Shown here piece after piece: positions 28,510 through 40,188 of a DNA stretch of 64,000 nt (positions are counted from its first letter, which is position 1; every line of letters begins with the position of its first letter). A program made the position numbers and the translations under genes. The stretch is from Teredinibacter sp. KSP-S5-2 (GTDB lineage: Bacteria > Pseudomonadota > Gammaproteobacteria > Pseudomonadales > Cellvibrionaceae): positions 1 through 64,000 of the forward strand of contig NZ_CP120416.1 of NCBI RefSeq assembly GCF_032773895.1, given 5' to 3'. The notes beneath the pieces were generated by a model, which was not told the origin of the DNA, ran no database searches, and was given only the letters and a program-made list of their open reading frames with translations.

Positions 28510-30000
28510 TTACACTAAACGTTTACGCTCATTGGACGGGGGAATACCCAGTGATTCACGGTATTTCGCAATCGTCCTTCGTGCAACCTTGATACCTTGT
28601 TCTGCAAGGAGTGCTGTAATTTTAGAATCACTGAGCGGCTTTTTCGCGTTTTCTGCCGCAACCAGTTTTTTAATTATGGCTCGAATTGCTGTCGATGAGC
28701 ACTCTCCGCCACTGTCTGTAGCAACATGGCTGGAGAAAAAGTATTTCAGTTCAAAAATCCCCTGTGGGGTATGCATATATTTCTGCGTGGTAACACGCGA
28801 AATGGTGGATTCATGCATTTCCACTTCTTCTGCCACATCATGTAAGACCATCGGTCGCATGGCTTCCGGTCCATGATCGAGAAACCCCTGTTGTTTTTCA
28901 ACAATGCATGTCGCGACCTTTAATAAGGTTTCATTGCGGCTTTGCAGGCTTTTCAAAAACCAGCGGGCTTCCTGTAGGTTATCCCGAAGAAAGGTGTTGT
29001 CACTGCTGGAGTCGGCGCGCTTAACCAGAGAAGCATAGTCCTGATTAATGCGTATTTTAGGGGCTATCTCCGGATTGAGTTGTACCTGCCAGCGGTTGTT
29101 TTCCTTTTGTACGAAAACATCTGGTACTACGTATTCTGCGGTCTCAGTACTGATGGCATCGCCGGGTCTGGGATTAAGGCTCTGAATCAGGGCAATGGCT
29201 TTTTGCAGCTGCGGCTCTTTTACTTTGAGCCTGCGCATGAGTTGTTTGAAGTCTCTGCTACCTAGCAACTCCAAATACTGGTTTACGATACTTTTCGCGG
29301 TGGCCAGCTCTTCTGTTTCCGGTGCTAAATGGGAAAGCTGAATCATCAGGCATTCACGAATGTCCTGGCTGGCTACCCCAACCGGATCGAACTGTTGGAC
29401 GCGATGCAGGACGGCAATGACTTCGTCCATTTCCAACTCTTCGTGATGCTTTACTATGCCCTCGAATATTTCGTCCGCGGTTTGGCTGAGCATTCCCGAG
29501 GGTTCGACGGCATCAATAATAACTTCGGCGATCTCCCGATCCAGATCGGACATGGGAGTCAAGTTAAGTTGCCAGTGGAGGTGATCCTGCAGGGTTTCTG
29601 TCACCGCCCGCCGTGATTCAAAGTCGAAATCCTCGTTGTCTGGTTTTGAAAGACCCGAACCGGAAGGTGCAGATTGATAAACATCATCCCAGCTGGTGTC
29701 GACGGCAAGATCATTTGGAATGTCCTCGCTCCATTCGCTGTCGGTTGCTGAGGAATCGTCGTAGTTGTCCCGTTCTGAGGTTTCTTGCTCGTTGGACTTG
29801 CTTTCTGATTGATCTTTACTGGTGTCTTGAGAGGCTTCTCCACTGTCTTCCTGGGTTTCCAGCATCGGGTTGCTGTCTAACGCTTCCTGAATTTCAGCCT
29901 GGAGATCGAGTGTGGAAAGCTGGAGAAGACGAATGGCCTGCTGTAGCTGAGGAGTCATCGTCAGCTGCTGACCCATTTTTAACTGCAGGGTTTGCTTCAT
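28510..30000 (-). CDS. rpoN: RNA polymerase sigma-54 factor
   Basis: A 496-residue sigma-54 that directs polymerase to -24/-12 promoters and requires AAA+ activators. Region I ([23 protein letters not shown] at the N-terminus, Gln/Leu-rich), an acidic region II (about 45-110), the core-binding domain, and the C-terminal RpoN box ([10 protein letters not shown], near 475-484) are all visible. It lies downstream of lptB with a 159-bp gap. Confidence 0.97.
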   Translation of the reverse strand: MKQTLQLKMGQQLTMTPQLQQAIRLLQLSTLDLQAEIQEALDSNPMLETQEDSGEASQDTSKDQSESKSNEQETSERDNYDDSSATDSEWSEDIPNDLAVDTSWDDVYQSAPSGSGLSKPDNEDFDFESRRAVTETLQDHLHWQLNLTPMSDLDREIAEVIIDAVEPSGMLSQTADEIFEGIVKHHEELEMDEVIAVLHRVQQFDPVGVASQDIRECLMIQLSHLAPETEELATAKSIVNQYLELLGSRDFKQLMRRLKVKEPQLQKAIALIQSLNPRPGDAISTETAEYVVPDVFVQKENNRWQVQLNPEIAPKIRINQDYASLVKRADSSSDNTFLRDNLQEARWFLKSLQSRNETLLKVATCIVEKQQGFLDHGPEAMRPMVLHDVAEEVEMHESTISRVTTQKYMHTPQGIFELKYFFSSHVATDSGGECSSTAIRAIIKKLVAAENAKKPLSDSKITALLAEQGIKVARRTIAKYRESLGIPPSNERKRLV

Positions 30001-30159
30001 AGTCTGCTAAATCTTTGAGATTACTCGAATTTTTTACCAGTAGATTTCAAAAGTTTAGTCGCGACTAGAGCGACAAGCAATGGCTTTTTTGCTTTTTCGA
30101 AGCAAAGTTTGTGCCGCGCCAAGAGCTAAGAGGGTAGGTGGATGAGTTTTTGTTGCAAG

Positions 30160-30885
30160 TTAAAGCGTAAAGTGCTGACCAAGGTATACTTCGCGAACTT
30201 TTTTGTTGTTCAGTACTTCGCCCGCATCGCCTTCAGCAATGATATGCCCTTCCGATACAATATAGGCCTTTTCGCAGATATCGAGAGTTTCCCGAACGTT
30301 GTGATCAGTGATTAATACCCCGATTCCCCGGTCTCGCAGCTGTTTTATGATGTCCTTAATGTCGCTCACAGAAATAGGGTCGACACCGGCAAAGGGTTCG
30401 TCCAGCAAGATAAACTGGGGTTCAGCTGCCAAAGCGCGAGCGATCTCAACGCGTCGTCGTTCACCCCCGGATAACGCCATGCCCAAGCTGTCTTTGATAT
30501 GGGTAATATGAAATTCTTCGAGCAGGTTCTGCAGGGCTTGGTTTCTGTCTCCCCGCCGTAAATCGTCACGAGTTTCCAATATCGCCATGATATTGTCGGA
30601 AACTGTCATTTTTCGGAACACCGATGCTTCCTGCGGAAGATAGCCCAGTCCTGCTTTGGCTCGACCGTGCATTGGCAAATGGGTGACGTCTTTGCCGTCA
30701 ATAAATACATTACCTCGCTCGGGTTTGACGATGCCGGCAATCATATAAAAGCACGTTGTTTTACCCGCCCCGTTGGGGCCTAGCAAACCAACAACCTGAC
30801 CGTCATTCACGCTCATGGAAACATCAATAACGACTTGGCGACCTTTGTAGCTTTTGGCGAGGTGTTTGGCGTGCAGCTGGGGCAT
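30160..30885 (-). CDS. lptB: LPS export ABC transporter ATP-binding protein LptB
   Basis: A 241-residue ABC ATPase with Walker [10 protein letters not shown] (36-44), Q-loop, signature LSGGERRR and Walker [14 protein letters not shown]. LptB powers extraction of lipopolysaccharide from the inner membrane with LptFG and its transfer through LptC and LptA to LptDE. It is directly downstream of lptA. Confidence 0.97.
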   Translation of the reverse strand: MPQLHAKHLAKSYKGRQVVIDVSMSVNDGQVVGLLGPNGAGKTTCFYMIAGIVKPERGNVFIDGKDVTHLPMHGRAKAGLGYLPQEASVFRKMTVSDNIMAILETRDDLRRGDRNQALQNLLEEFHITHIKDSLGMALSGGERRRVEIARALAAEPQFILLDEPFAGVDPISVSDIKDIIKQLRDRGIGVLITDHNVRETLDICEKAYIVSEGHIIAEGDAGEVLNNKKVREVYLGQHFTL

Positions 30886-30909
30886 GAAAACGTTTTTCCT
30901 GGATGAATG

Positions 30910-31437
30910 CTAGTTTTTCAAGGATTTGGCCGGAATGACCATACGTACTCTGCCATCGTCTCCGTCGGTATTGGTGCCGCCAGCTCTAACAACAGATTTT
31001 TTCACATCATATTCAATTTTATCGCCACTCAGGCTGGTGCCTTCCTGTTTGAGCAGAGCCTTGCCCAATAAGAATAGCGTGGCGTTATTCACTTGGTATT
31101 CGAGCGTTTGTGCGGTGGCTTTTACTTCCGCTTCATCGGCTGCTGGCTTTTGTTTATAGGTTGCGGGTTTCCCCGTTGCGACAACTTTGGATACTTTATT
31201 GCGTTCACTATAAATCACCACTTTGTCTGCCGTGATTTCCATGCTGCCCTGTTCCATGATCACCCGACCTGAATAGGTTGTGGTGCCTTTTATTTCATCT
31301 CTTTCGGCCTGGTCAGATTGAATAGTAATCGGTTGTTCTTTATCGCTTGGCAAAGCAAAAACAGGATGCCCAAGCGCAAGACAGACAATAAAAACTGTCA
31401 GGCGAGAGATAAGTTGTCTCGGGCTAAATAGGGTCAT
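30910..31437 (-). CDS. lptA: LPS periplasmic bridge protein LptA
   Basis: A 175-residue periplasmic protein from ATG 31437, with a signal peptide (about 1-29, ending VFA-L) and an OstA beta-jellyroll (about 35-150) carrying the typical QPITIQSDQA and GSMEITADKVVIY strands. LptA oligomerises to form the bridge that carries LPS to the outer membrane. The frame is open further upstream, but the chosen start leads directly into the signal peptide. It overlaps the end of lptC by 14 bp. Confidence 0.93.
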   Translation of the reverse strand: MTLFSPRQLISRLTVFIVCLALGHPVFALPSDKEQPITIQSDQAERDEIKGTTTYSGRVIMEQGSMEITADKVVIYSERNKVSKVVATGKPATYKQKPAADEAEVKATAQTLEYQVNNATLFLLGKALLKQEGTSLSGDKIEYDVKKSVVRAGGTNTDGDDGRVRMVIPAKSLKN

Positions 31438-32053
31438 GAACGCCTCGTACATTGGACAGAAGCTTAATTCGTTTTTCATTGAGGTTGGCAATCATGCCGA
31501 TTGCTGTGATTTCTCCACTTGGGGTCGTGATCTTAACAGGCTTATCGGTTTCTACCAGTTTTTCTCGTGGAAAAATAGTGAGTTCCTCTGTTTGCAGCGA
31601 AGAGGTATTTCCTTTTTTATCGGTTTGCCAGATTTTTACGTCTTGCCACAGGTTCAGTAATTCGCCCTTTTCGCTGAGCTTGCCATTGATGGATTCGATG
31701 AACCAGGGTGCAACATCCATAAACAGCTGTACGGAAGGTTTATCTATCAGCGTGTAATCCCTGGCAGGCAGATAGCCGCCTTCTTCTGTTGTCTGCTCAG
31801 GAACCTGGTAGTACTCCAATTTTTCTGCATTGAATACATAATCCAGTGCACCTTCTTCGTTAAAGTGCTGTGAAGATGTCTGATGGGCAACTGCAATGGG
31901 TGTTTTGTCTTCTTCTTCGGTTTCTGCCTGAGGGGTTGGGTTTAGAAAGCGGTCTGGCGAATCGATAACAAACGCCAAGCCCATAATGACAAGCAGTACG
32001 CCGATCAGGTAGAACGTATTAATGTTGATGAGTTTTTTGAGCTTGGCAAACAT
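31424..32053 (-). CDS. lptC: LPS export protein LptC
   Basis: A 209-residue bitopic protein with one N-terminal membrane helix (about 11-29, YLIGVLLVIMGLAFVI) and a periplasmic beta-jellyroll, slightly longer than the 191-residue E. coli protein because of an acidic Thr/Glu-rich linker after the helix. LptC receives LPS from LptBFG and hands it to LptA. It lies between kdsC and lptA with short gaps or overlap. Confidence 0.92.
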   Translation of the reverse strand: MFAKLKKLININTFYLIGVLLVIMGLAFVIDSPDRFLNPTPQAETEEEDKTPIAVAHQTSSQHFNEEGALDYVFNAEKLEYYQVPEQTTEEGGYLPARDYTLIDKPSVQLFMDVAPWFIESINGKLSEKGELLNLWQDVKIWQTDKKGNTSSLQTEELTIFPREKLVETDKPVKITTPSGEITAIGMIANLNEKRIKLLSNVRGVHDPI

Positions 32054-32067
32054 AGGGAGTATTTTGC

Positions 32068-32598
32068 TCAGGATATGTATTGAGCAAGCGCCGTATCAAA
32101 TGACCCTTGGGCTTGCATGATAAAATCACAGGCTTCTCGAACCGCACCTTCACCGCCCGCTCTGGTGCTTTGCCAGTGTGACCTTTCCACCATAACCGGC
32201 AGGGCATTGGCCACAGTCAGTGCGAGGCCAACTTTGGTCATCACTGTTAAGTCCGGGTAGTCGTCCCCCATAAAGGCTATTTCGTCCAGCTCACAGGGAA
32301 AGCTCTTGAGTAGTTCGCATAGTGCAGAGTACTTATCTTCCCTTCCTTGAATCAAGAATTGTATTCCCAAATCCTGAGCGCGTTTTTCAACGATATGGCT
32401 ACTTCTGCCGGTAATAATGCCCACTTCTACCCCGGAACGACGCAGCATTTTGATTCCGTGACCGTCCAGAGTGTTAAAGGCCTTGTGCTCAACACCTTGG
32501 TCATTGAAATAAATTTTGCCATCGCTCAATACGCCATCGACATCGAGCAGAAGCAGTTTTATTTTTTTTGCTTTTTGAATAACAGTTTCTGAGGTCAT
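32068..32598 (-). CDS. kdsC: 3-deoxy-D-manno-octulosonate 8-phosphate phosphatase
   Basis: A 176-residue HAD-superfamily phosphatase with the catalytic DVDGVLSDG (D19, D21), ITGRSS and GDDYPDL motifs. It removes phosphate from Kdo-8-phosphate to give Kdo, the inner-core sugar of LPS. It follows kdsD after 8 bp, so two steps of Kdo synthesis are adjacent and run into the LPS export genes. Confidence 0.96.
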   Translation of the reverse strand: MTSETVIQKAKKIKLLLLDVDGVLSDGKIYFNDQGVEHKAFNTLDGHGIKMLRRSGVEVGIITGRSSHIVEKRAQDLGIQFLIQGREDKYSALCELLKSFPCELDEIAFMGDDYPDLTVMTKVGLALTVANALPVMVERSHWQSTRAGGEGAVREACDFIMQAQGSFDTALAQYIS

Positions 32599-32606
32599 AT
32601 CAAATG

Positions 32607-33599
32607 TTAAATAATTCCTGCTCGAAGTAAGTCGTGCATATGCAATATGCCTGCAATAGTGCCGCTTTTTTCCAGCACCACTAACGCGGTGATTTTTCGG
32701 GATTCCATAAGGTTTAACGCTTCAACAGCTAGCGTGTTGGGTTTTACCGTCAACGGGTTTTTGGACATAACAGAAGAAATTGGTTCCCGATTCACATCAA
32801 TTTGTTTGTCCAGGCAGCGTCGTAAATCCCCATCGGTAAAAATACCGAGCAATTCATTTGTGTCATCAGTGACGGTTGTCATACCGAAACCTTTTTGACT
32901 CATTTCTGCAAGTGCTTCGGTAATAACTGCATCCTGAGCGACATAGGGAATTTTGTCGCTTGAATGCATGAGGTCGGAGACCCTTAACAACAATTTTTTG
33001 CCAAGGGCACCACCTGGGTGTGAGAAAGCAAAGTCCTCGGCAGTAAAGCCGCGGGCTTCGAGCAGGGCTACTGCCAGGGCGTCGCCCATTACCAGTGTTG
33101 CGGTTGTGCTGGAAGTCGGGGCCAAGTCCAGAGGACAGGCTTCGGTATTTACGCTGATATCCAGATTAATATCTGCCGCTTCTGCCAGGGCTGAGCTTTC
33201 TTTTCCCGTCATACTGATTAGTGGTACACCAAGACGTTTGAGCATGGGTAGCAAGCTCACGATTTCGGCTGAAGTACCAGAATTAGATATAGCAATCACC
33301 AGATCTTCGCTGGTGATCATCCCTAGATCGCCATGATTGGCTTCGCCCGGGTGTACAAAAAAAGAGGGGGTACCTGTGCTGGCCAGTGTGGCAGCCATTT
33401 TTTTTGCTATATGGCCGGATTTTCCCATCCCTGTTACAACAACGCGTCCACAGCAGGTCAAAATTGTCTGGCAGGCTTTACTAAAGTTTTCACCAATGCG
33501 TTCTTCCAAGGCTGCAATCGCATCTTTTTCCATCGAAATAGTGCGCTTTGCGGATCGAACAAAGTCAAAGGTGAGGTCGTATCGGCTATCTAGGGTCAT
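32607..33599 (-). CDS. kdsD: Arabinose-5-phosphate isomerase
   Basis: A 330-residue enzyme with an N-terminal SIS sugar-isomerase domain (about 40-180, including GMGKSGHIAKKMAATLASTGTPSFF) and two C-terminal CBS domains (about 205-330). It converts ribulose-5-phosphate to arabinose-5-phosphate, the first committed Kdo precursor. It lies between yrbG and kdsC in the conserved order. Confidence 0.96.
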   Translation of the reverse strand: MTLDSRYDLTFDFVRSAKRTISMEKDAIAALEERIGENFSKACQTILTCCGRVVVTGMGKSGHIAKKMAATLASTGTPSFFVHPGEANHGDLGMITSEDLVIAISNSGTSAEIVSLLPMLKRLGVPLISMTGKESSALAEAADINLDISVNTEACPLDLAPTSSTTATLVMGDALAVALLEARGFTAEDFAFSHPGGALGKKLLLRVSDLMHSSDKIPYVAQDAVITEALAEMSQKGFGMTTVTDDTNELLGIFTDGDLRRCLDKQIDVNREPISSVMSKNPLTVKPNTLAVEALNLMESRKITALVVLEKSGTIAGILHMHDLLRAGII

Positions 33600-33601
33600 T
33601 T

Positions 33602-34612
33602 TTATACGGAAAACGAAAATAAATAGAAGTAATAACCTAGGTAGCTTAGCAGCATAAATGCACCAGCAAAACGACCTATTCTTGCTTTGCTGTCTATCGT
33701 GTTTGATCCAAATGAATTTCGCAGAGAAAAAATGATCAGAGCGATAAGCGCAACCGTAATCGCCAGCATGATTAAATAATCTCGATAAAAAACCTCTTCG
33801 CCAATACTGGGTGGCGATATCAGACCGGGTATGCCCATAACCGCGAGTAAGTTAAAAATATTTGAACCGACGATATTGCCTAGTGCAATGTCGTGGTGGC
33901 CTTTTATCGCGCTCACTACCGATGCGGCGAGTTCTGGCAGGCTGGTGCCTATCGCAATAACCGTAAGGCCAATTATCAGCGGGCTGACGGAGTAGTGTTC
34001 TGCGACGTTTCGCGCACCCCAAACCAGCATGTCGGAACTGTACATCAGGGCGACTAGGCCTAACAGGAACCAAAAAATCGCTTTAGGTGTGCTGGTTTTT
34101 TGTACTTGAGCTTCCTCTTCTGCGATCTCTTCTTCTGACAGGTCTTTTTGCTTGCACTTTACAATGTAAAAAATACTGGGAATAAGTAGCCCTAGTAATA
34201 TACAGCCGTCGACCAGACTGATGGTGCCATCATATAAAATGAGGCCGGCGATTAGCGTCACTATCAATAAAACCGGAGCTTCGTGTAGCAAAACATGTTT
34301 TTGTACCGGGATGGGGACAATCAGGCAGGTAACTGCCAATACCAGTCCAATGTTGGCGATATTGGAACCCAGAGCATTACCAATGGCCAGGTCTCCGGCA
34401 TTTTTTAGGGAGGCGTTAATGGATACCATAACTTCCGGTGCGGAGGTACCAAAGGAAACAATAGTCAGCCCGATCACCAGAGGGGCCACGCCAAACGAAC
34501 TGGCTATAGCTGCTGCACCTGCAACGAAGCGGTCCGCACTCCAAATGAGAGCAACAAACCCAAATAATATTGCCAAAGCAGCCAATACAATCGGGGGGAT
34601 GGCTTCTAGCAT
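33602..34612 (-). CDS. yrbG: Calcium/sodium antiporter of the YrbG family
   Basis: A 336-residue inner-membrane exchanger with about ten membrane helices and the two alpha-repeats that form the cation site (GNALGSNIANIGLV and GNIVGSNIFNLLAV, each following an SFGTSAPE or AIGTSLPE segment). I start it at ATG 34612, which has a GGAG site 6 bases upstream, rather than at an upstream ATG that would add 16 residues. In E. coli yrbG lies next to mlaFEDCB; here mlaC is divergent and the other mla genes are absent. Confidence 0.93.
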   Translation of the reverse strand: MLEAIPPIVLAALAILFGFVALIWSADRFVAGAAAIASSFGVAPLVIGLTIVSFGTSAPEVMVSINASLKNAGDLAIGNALGSNIANIGLVLAVTCLIVPIPVQKHVLLHEAPVLLIVTLIAGLILYDGTISLVDGCILLGLLIPSIFYIVKCKQKDLSEEEIAEEEAQVQKTSTPKAIFWFLLGLVALMYSSDMLVWGARNVAEHYSVSPLIIGLTVIAIGTSLPELAASVVSAIKGHHDIALGNIVGSNIFNLLAVMGIPGLISPPSIGEEVFYRDYLIMLAITVALIALIIFSLRNSFGSNTIDSKARIGRFAGAFMLLSYLGYYFYLFSFSV

Positions 34613-34798
34613 GTCGGACTCCGTAAATGGTTCGCATTGAACTTGTTGTGAGGGGCGCAATCTTAATGGTGTCTTTGTCTCTTGTCAGCTAAATGCGTGA
34701 TGTCTATTAGCTGCGGCAAATTAATTAAGCTCAAGTTCAGCTATTTCCTGGCATAATGCCCGCAAATACCAAATCAAGATAAATTTAAGGAGTTATCC

Positions 34799-35458
34799 GT
34801 GACTGCAAACAGTGATTGTCTCAGAGGCGTAAAAGCGTTCTTATTTTCTTTTCTGCTTATTGCCGGTTTTGCTCAAGCTCAGCAAGAAGAAAGTCAGGCC
34901 AAGTCTTTATCGGATATGACGGCCCATGAGGTAGTGGACTCGGTTGCTGCAAACTTGTTGGACGTTGTAAAAAACGGTAAACAGGCGATTGAAGATAACC
35001 CCCAAGCCTATTACTCCGAAGTGAAGCGTGTGCTTCAACCTGCGGTGAACTTCGGTTATATCGCGAGAAATGTGATGGGGCCGCGTTACTGGAAGCAGGC
35101 GACACCAGAGCAGCGAGCCAAGTTCCAGCTTTCATTTGAAAATGGTTTGATCCAGACCTATGGCAAGGCGATGGCTAACTTCACCATCAGTAAATATGAG
35201 ATTGAGCCTTGGGATGGCAAAACTTTCGGTAAAAACGGGGATAAGGTTTCTGTTATTCAGAAAGTTACCAGCGGAGATGGCACAAACAAGATTGCTTACA
35301 CCATGAAAAAGAACAAAGATGGAGTATGGCAATTGATTAATCTTGGCTTTGAAGGTGCGAATCTGGGTAAAAACTTCCACGCCCAATTTGCGCAAGCGGT
35401 AAAAGACAATAACGGTGATGTGGGTGCTGCAATTGACTCATGGTATAAGGAAAGCTAA
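34799..35458 (+). CDS. mlaC: Periplasmic phospholipid-binding protein MlaC
   Basis: A 219-residue exported protein: signal peptide (about 1-28, ending AQA-Q) and the MlaC/Ttg2D fold with YWKQATPEQRAKF, LIQTYGKAM and the C-terminal GVWQLINLGFEGANLGKNF. MlaC shuttles phospholipids between the outer-membrane MlaA complex and the inner-membrane MlaFEDB transporter. The start is GTG with a strong AAGGAG site. It normally lies inside mlaFEDCB, but here it stands alone with its own terminator. Confidence 0.92.
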   Translation: MTANSDCLRGVKAFLFSFLLIAGFAQAQQEESQAKSLSDMTAHEVVDSVAANLLDVVKNGKQAIEDNPQAYYSEVKRVLQPAVNFGYIARNVMGPRYWKQATPEQRAKFQLSFENGLIQTYGKAMANFTISKYEIEPWDGKTFGKNGDKVSVIQKVTSGDGTNKIAYTMKKNKDGVWQLINLGFEGANLGKNFHAQFAQAVKDNNGDVGAAIDSWYKES

Positions 35459-35519
35459 GCCGACCTTGGCATGTCGCCTATAAATTAGTCGCAGTTAGAG
35501 CCTATTTTTATTAAACTAG

Positions 35520-35547
35520 CGCCCCTTTCTCTAGGGGCGTTTTTATT
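35520..35547 (+). terminator. Intrinsic terminator after mlaC
   Basis: A 7-bp perfect GC-rich stem (CGCCCCT / AGGGGCG at 35520-35526 and 35533-35539) with a 6-base loop is followed by TTTTTATTT. It separates mlaC from ibaG-murA-hisG-hisD. Confidence 0.85.
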
Positions 35548-35578
35548 TGTGTCCCCCTGTCACGTTTGGGAAGAATCT

Positions 35579-37101
<1,523 letters not shown>

Positions 37102-37110
37102 GGGTAAGTC

Positions 37111-37752
37111 ATGTCACAACTGACCATCGCGTTAAACAAAGGAAGAATACTAAAGGAAACCTTGCCTTTGTTTGCGGCAGCGGGGATTGAACCGCTGGAA
37201 GATATTGAAAAAAGCCGTAAATTAACGTTTGAAACGACATCTCCTGATGTTCGCTTTTTAATTTTACGCGGCTCGGATGTGCCGACCTATGTTGAGTTCG
37301 GTGCAGCGGATGTAGGGGTTTCTGGTAAAGACACTCTGCTTGAACATGGTAGCCAGGGCTATTATGAGCCTTTGGATCTGGGTATTGCCAAGTGTCGATT
37401 AATGACTGCCGGTGTGGTAGGCCAAACGACTAAGCCTGGTCGAATCCGCGTGGCAACCAAATACGTTAATCTCGCTAAGCGCTACTATGCGGAGCAAGGT
37501 CGTCAAGTCGATATCATTAAACTCTACGGTGCGATGGAGTTGGCCCCGATAATGAACCTTGCCGATGAGATCGTGGATATTGTCGATACGGGTAATACAT
37601 TGCGGGCTAACGGGTTGGAGCCGCGAGAATATATTGCCGATATCAGCTCGCGTTTGATTGTGAATAAGGCGTCGATGAAAATGAAGCACAAGCAGATTGA
37701 AGCTTTGATTGACGCTGTTGGTTCTGCGGTGCTTGAACAAGCCGCAGCATAA
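37111..37752 (+). CDS. hisG: ATP phosphoribosyltransferase, short form
   Basis: A 213-residue catalytic subunit for the first step of histidine synthesis (ATP + PRPP to phosphoribosyl-ATP). The N-terminal [14 protein letters not shown] and the PRPP-binding [15 protein letters not shown] are intact. It lacks the C-terminal regulatory domain of the roughly 300-residue long form, so it should need a HisZ partner encoded outside this window. It is co-oriented with murA and hisD, as in Pseudomonas. Confidence 0.96.
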   Translation: MSQLTIALNKGRILKETLPLFAAAGIEPLEDIEKSRKLTFETTSPDVRFLILRGSDVPTYVEFGAADVGVSGKDTLLEHGSQGYYEPLDLGIAKCRLMTAGVVGQTTKPGRIRVATKYVNLAKRYYAEQGRQVDIIKLYGAMELAPIMNLADEIVDIVDTGNTLRANGLEPREYIADISSRLIVNKASMKMKHKQIEALIDAVGSAVLEQAAA

Positions 37753-37778
37753 ATTTAATTTTATTCGGAGACATTCCT

Positions 37779-39077
37779 GTGATTCGTTACCTCAATTCTG
37801 CCAACGCTGATTTCCAACAGTCGATGGATCAGTTATTACATTGGCATGAGGAAGACGACCCTGCAGTATTGTCGACAGTAAAAGAAGTGTTAGCTGATGT
37901 TAAACAGCGAGGCGATGAAGCCTTGTTGGAGTACACCAGTAAGTTCGACCGGTTCTCTGTTGGATCTGTTCAGGAACTGATTATCGAAAGTGACGCAATT
38001 CAGCAGGCTTTGGAGCGTATCGATCCCAAGCAGCGCCAGGCTCTGGAAGATGCTGCTCAGCGTATTGCCATATACCACAAGCATCAGGTGCAGGACTCCT
38101 GGCGTTACACGGAGGAAGACGGCACGGTACTGGGGCAGAAAGTCACGCCATTAGACCGTGTTGGGTTATACGTTCCAGGCGGTAAAGCCGCCTATCCATC
38201 ATCTGTGTTAATGGCGGCAATTCCCGCTAAAGTTGCAGGTGTGAAAGAGGTGGTGGTGGTTTCGCCAACACCGGACCACCAAGTGAATGATATGGTTTTG
38301 GCTGCGGCAGCTGTTGCAGGGGTAGATCGAGTTTTCTGTATTGGTGGCGCGCAAGCGGTGGCCGCTTTGGCATATGGAACGGAAACAGTGCCCAAGGTGG
38401 ATAAGATTGTTGGCCCAGGGAATATCTACGTGGCGACAGCCAAGCGCGAAGTGTTTGGCGTGGTGGACATTGATATGATCGCAGGGCCGTCTGAAATCTT
38501 GATTGTGTGTGACGGTAAAACCAACCCCGATTGGGTTGCGATGGATTTATTTTCCCAGGCTGAGCACGATGAGCTAGCTCAGTCGATTCTTATTTCCCCT
38601 GATTCGGAGTTCCTTAAGCGTGTTGAGCAAAGCATCGATAAGCTTTTACCAACTATGCAGCGCAAAGATATTATCAAAACCTCGTTGAGTGGTCGTGGTG
38701 CCTTAATTCAAGTGAACAATATGGATGAGGCGATGGTTTTGGTTAATCGCATCGCGCCGGAGCATTTGGAGCTTTCTGTTGAAGATCCTGAAAGCTTGTT
38801 ACCGAGCATTCGCCATGCTGGTGCAATTTTTATGGGGCGCTACACTTCCGAGTCGCTTGGTGATTACTGTGCTGGACCAAACCACGTACTGCCGACCTCC
38901 GGGACCGCACGTTTTTCCTCGCCTTTGGGTGTGTATGATTACGTCAAACGCTCTTCGATTATCTATTGCACGGAATCGTCCGCTTCTCGCTTGGGGCAGA
39001 TTGCTTCAGAGCTTGCTCATGGAGAGTCTCTAGAGGCGCATGCGAAATCTGCGGAATATCGCATCAAAGCTGAGTAG
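37779..39077 (+). CDS. hisD: Histidinol dehydrogenase
   Basis: A 432-residue zinc enzyme that carries out the last two oxidations of histidine synthesis (histidinol to histidine). Family landmarks are the [18 protein letters not shown] segment, GPGNIYVA, and AGPSEILI followed by the zinc/substrate ligands in [10 protein letters not shown]. The start is GTG with a CGGAG site. hisC, often next in related genomes, is not here. Confidence 0.97.
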   Translation: MIRYLNSANADFQQSMDQLLHWHEEDDPAVLSTVKEVLADVKQRGDEALLEYTSKFDRFSVGSVQELIIESDAIQQALERIDPKQRQALEDAAQRIAIYHKHQVQDSWRYTEEDGTVLGQKVTPLDRVGLYVPGGKAAYPSSVLMAAIPAKVAGVKEVVVVSPTPDHQVNDMVLAAAAVAGVDRVFCIGGAQAVAALAYGTETVPKVDKIVGPGNIYVATAKREVFGVVDIDMIAGPSEILIVCDGKTNPDWVAMDLFSQAEHDELAQSILISPDSEFLKRVEQSIDKLLPTMQRKDIIKTSLSGRGALIQVNNMDEAMVLVNRIAPEHLELSVEDPESLLPSIRHAGAIFMGRYTSESLGDYCAGPNHVLPTSGTARFSSPLGVYDYVKRSSIIYCTESSASRLGQIASELAHGESLEAHAKSAEYRIKAE

Positions 39078-39154
39078 ATTGCTAATGGGCCTTTCTGGGC
39101 CAGTATTCTGCGTGCATGTTGTTTCCAGGATTAAATCCTTTCAAATTCATAATT

Positions 39155-39180
39155 AGCAACCCGCATAGTAACGGGTTGCT
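39155..39180. terminator. Hairpin between convergent hisD and PfkB kinase genes
   Basis: A 9-bp perfect stem (AGCAACCCG / CGGGTTGCT) with an 8-base loop lies in the 112-bp gap between two converging genes. Neither side has a clear U-tract, so its role as a terminator rests on position and stem strength. Confidence 0.5.
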
Positions 39181-39189
39181 AGTGCCCAG

Positions 39190-40188
39190 TTAGGCATTCA
39201 CTGCACTTAACACTTCCTGGTGCTGCTCGGCAGGCAGTCTTGGGCCATACTGCACTACCACTTTTTCTGCTGCACGACTGGCCAACTCCCCGGCATACTC
39301 GAAGCTTTTACCCTGAGTTAAGGCATACAAAAAGGCTCCGGCAAACATATCGCCCGCGCCGTTAGTGTCTACTGGTTTGATGGGTTCAGGTTCAACATGA
39401 ATCTCTTTCTCTCCATCGAATAACAGAACACCTTTGGCCCCGCGTGTAACCGCAAAGGTTTTGGCAATTTTTTTCAGTTCAGTGACCGCATCATCCAAAT
39501 TATCGGCTTGAGTGTATGCAAGCGCTTCGGCCTGGTTACAAAACAATAGGTCGATACCTGAACCAATAATTTCTTTCAGCCCTTCCCGGAAAAACTGAAC
39601 AATTGCAGGGTCGGATAAGCTGAGTGCTGTTTTTACGCCATGTTTATCGCTCAGTTCCTTCAGGCGAATTGCCGCTGGACGACCTGTTTCTGAAGTAACT
39701 AAATAGCCCTCTATGTATGCGTATTTCGATAGCTTCAAAGCATCTTCATCAATGTCCTCGATGGAAATGGTTTCACTGATACCCAGGAAGGTGTTCATGG
39801 TGCGCTCCGCATCGGGGGTGATCATCACCAGGCATTTCCCAGTAATACCGTTTTTTACGCCGTTGTGAACATGGTAGTTGACATCGGCTGAGCGCAAGTC
39901 TTGTAGATAAAAATCGCCATTTTCGTCGTTTGCGACTTTGCAGCTGTAAAATGTTTTTGAGCCGAAGTAGCTGGCAGCAATAATACTATTTGCTGCTGAG
40001 CCGCCGCTGGCACGGTTGGAGGCAACAAGATGTCCGCTAAGTGCGCTGATAAGTTCGTTTTGACGATTTTCGTCCACTAGCGTCATAACGCCTTTTTCTA
40101 TTGCGAGATTTTGCAAATCAGAATCGGTGACCTCTATTTCGGTGTCCACCAAGGCTGCGCCTATACCGTAAATGTCATATTGACTCAT
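39190..40188 (-). CDS. PfkB-family carbohydrate/nucleoside kinase (adenosine kinase-like)
   Basis: A 332-residue ribokinase-fold enzyme with the N-terminal GxAxVD sugar-binding start, the GGSAANS segment and the PfkB signature DTNGAGDMFAGAFL (about 274-287) that supplies the catalytic Asp and anion hole. The sequence type, including MTLVDEN and NTFLG, is that of bacterial adenosine kinase-like proteins. The actual substrate (adenosine, inosine/guanosine or a sugar) is inferred. It stands alone. Confidence 0.85.
   Translation of the reverse strand: MSQYDIYGIGAALVDTEIEVTDSDLQNLAIEKGVMTLVDENRQNELISALSGHLVASNRASGGSAANSIIAASYFGSKTFYSCKVANDENGDFYLQDLRSADVNYHVHNGVKNGITGKCLVMITPDAERTMNTFLGISETISIEDIDEDALKLSKYAYIEGYLVTSETGRPAAIRLKELSDKHGVKTALSLSDPAIVQFFREGLKEIIGSGIDLLFCNQAEALAYTQADNLDDAVTELKKIAKTFAVTRGAKGVLLFDGEKEIHVEPEPIKPVDTNGAGDMFAGAFLYALTQGKSFEYAGELASRAAEKVVVQYGPRLPAEQHQEVLSAVNA

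Noticed and set aside
30001-30159. Terminator between lptB and rpoN
   Set aside because: A TTGCTT/AAGCAA pairing exists near 30090 but is followed by A residues rather than U on the transcribed strand, so read-through into rpoN is more likely.
39087-39104. GGGCC...GGGCC repeat after hisD
   Set aside because: It is a short direct repeat that does not form a good stem. The real hairpin lies at 39155-39180.
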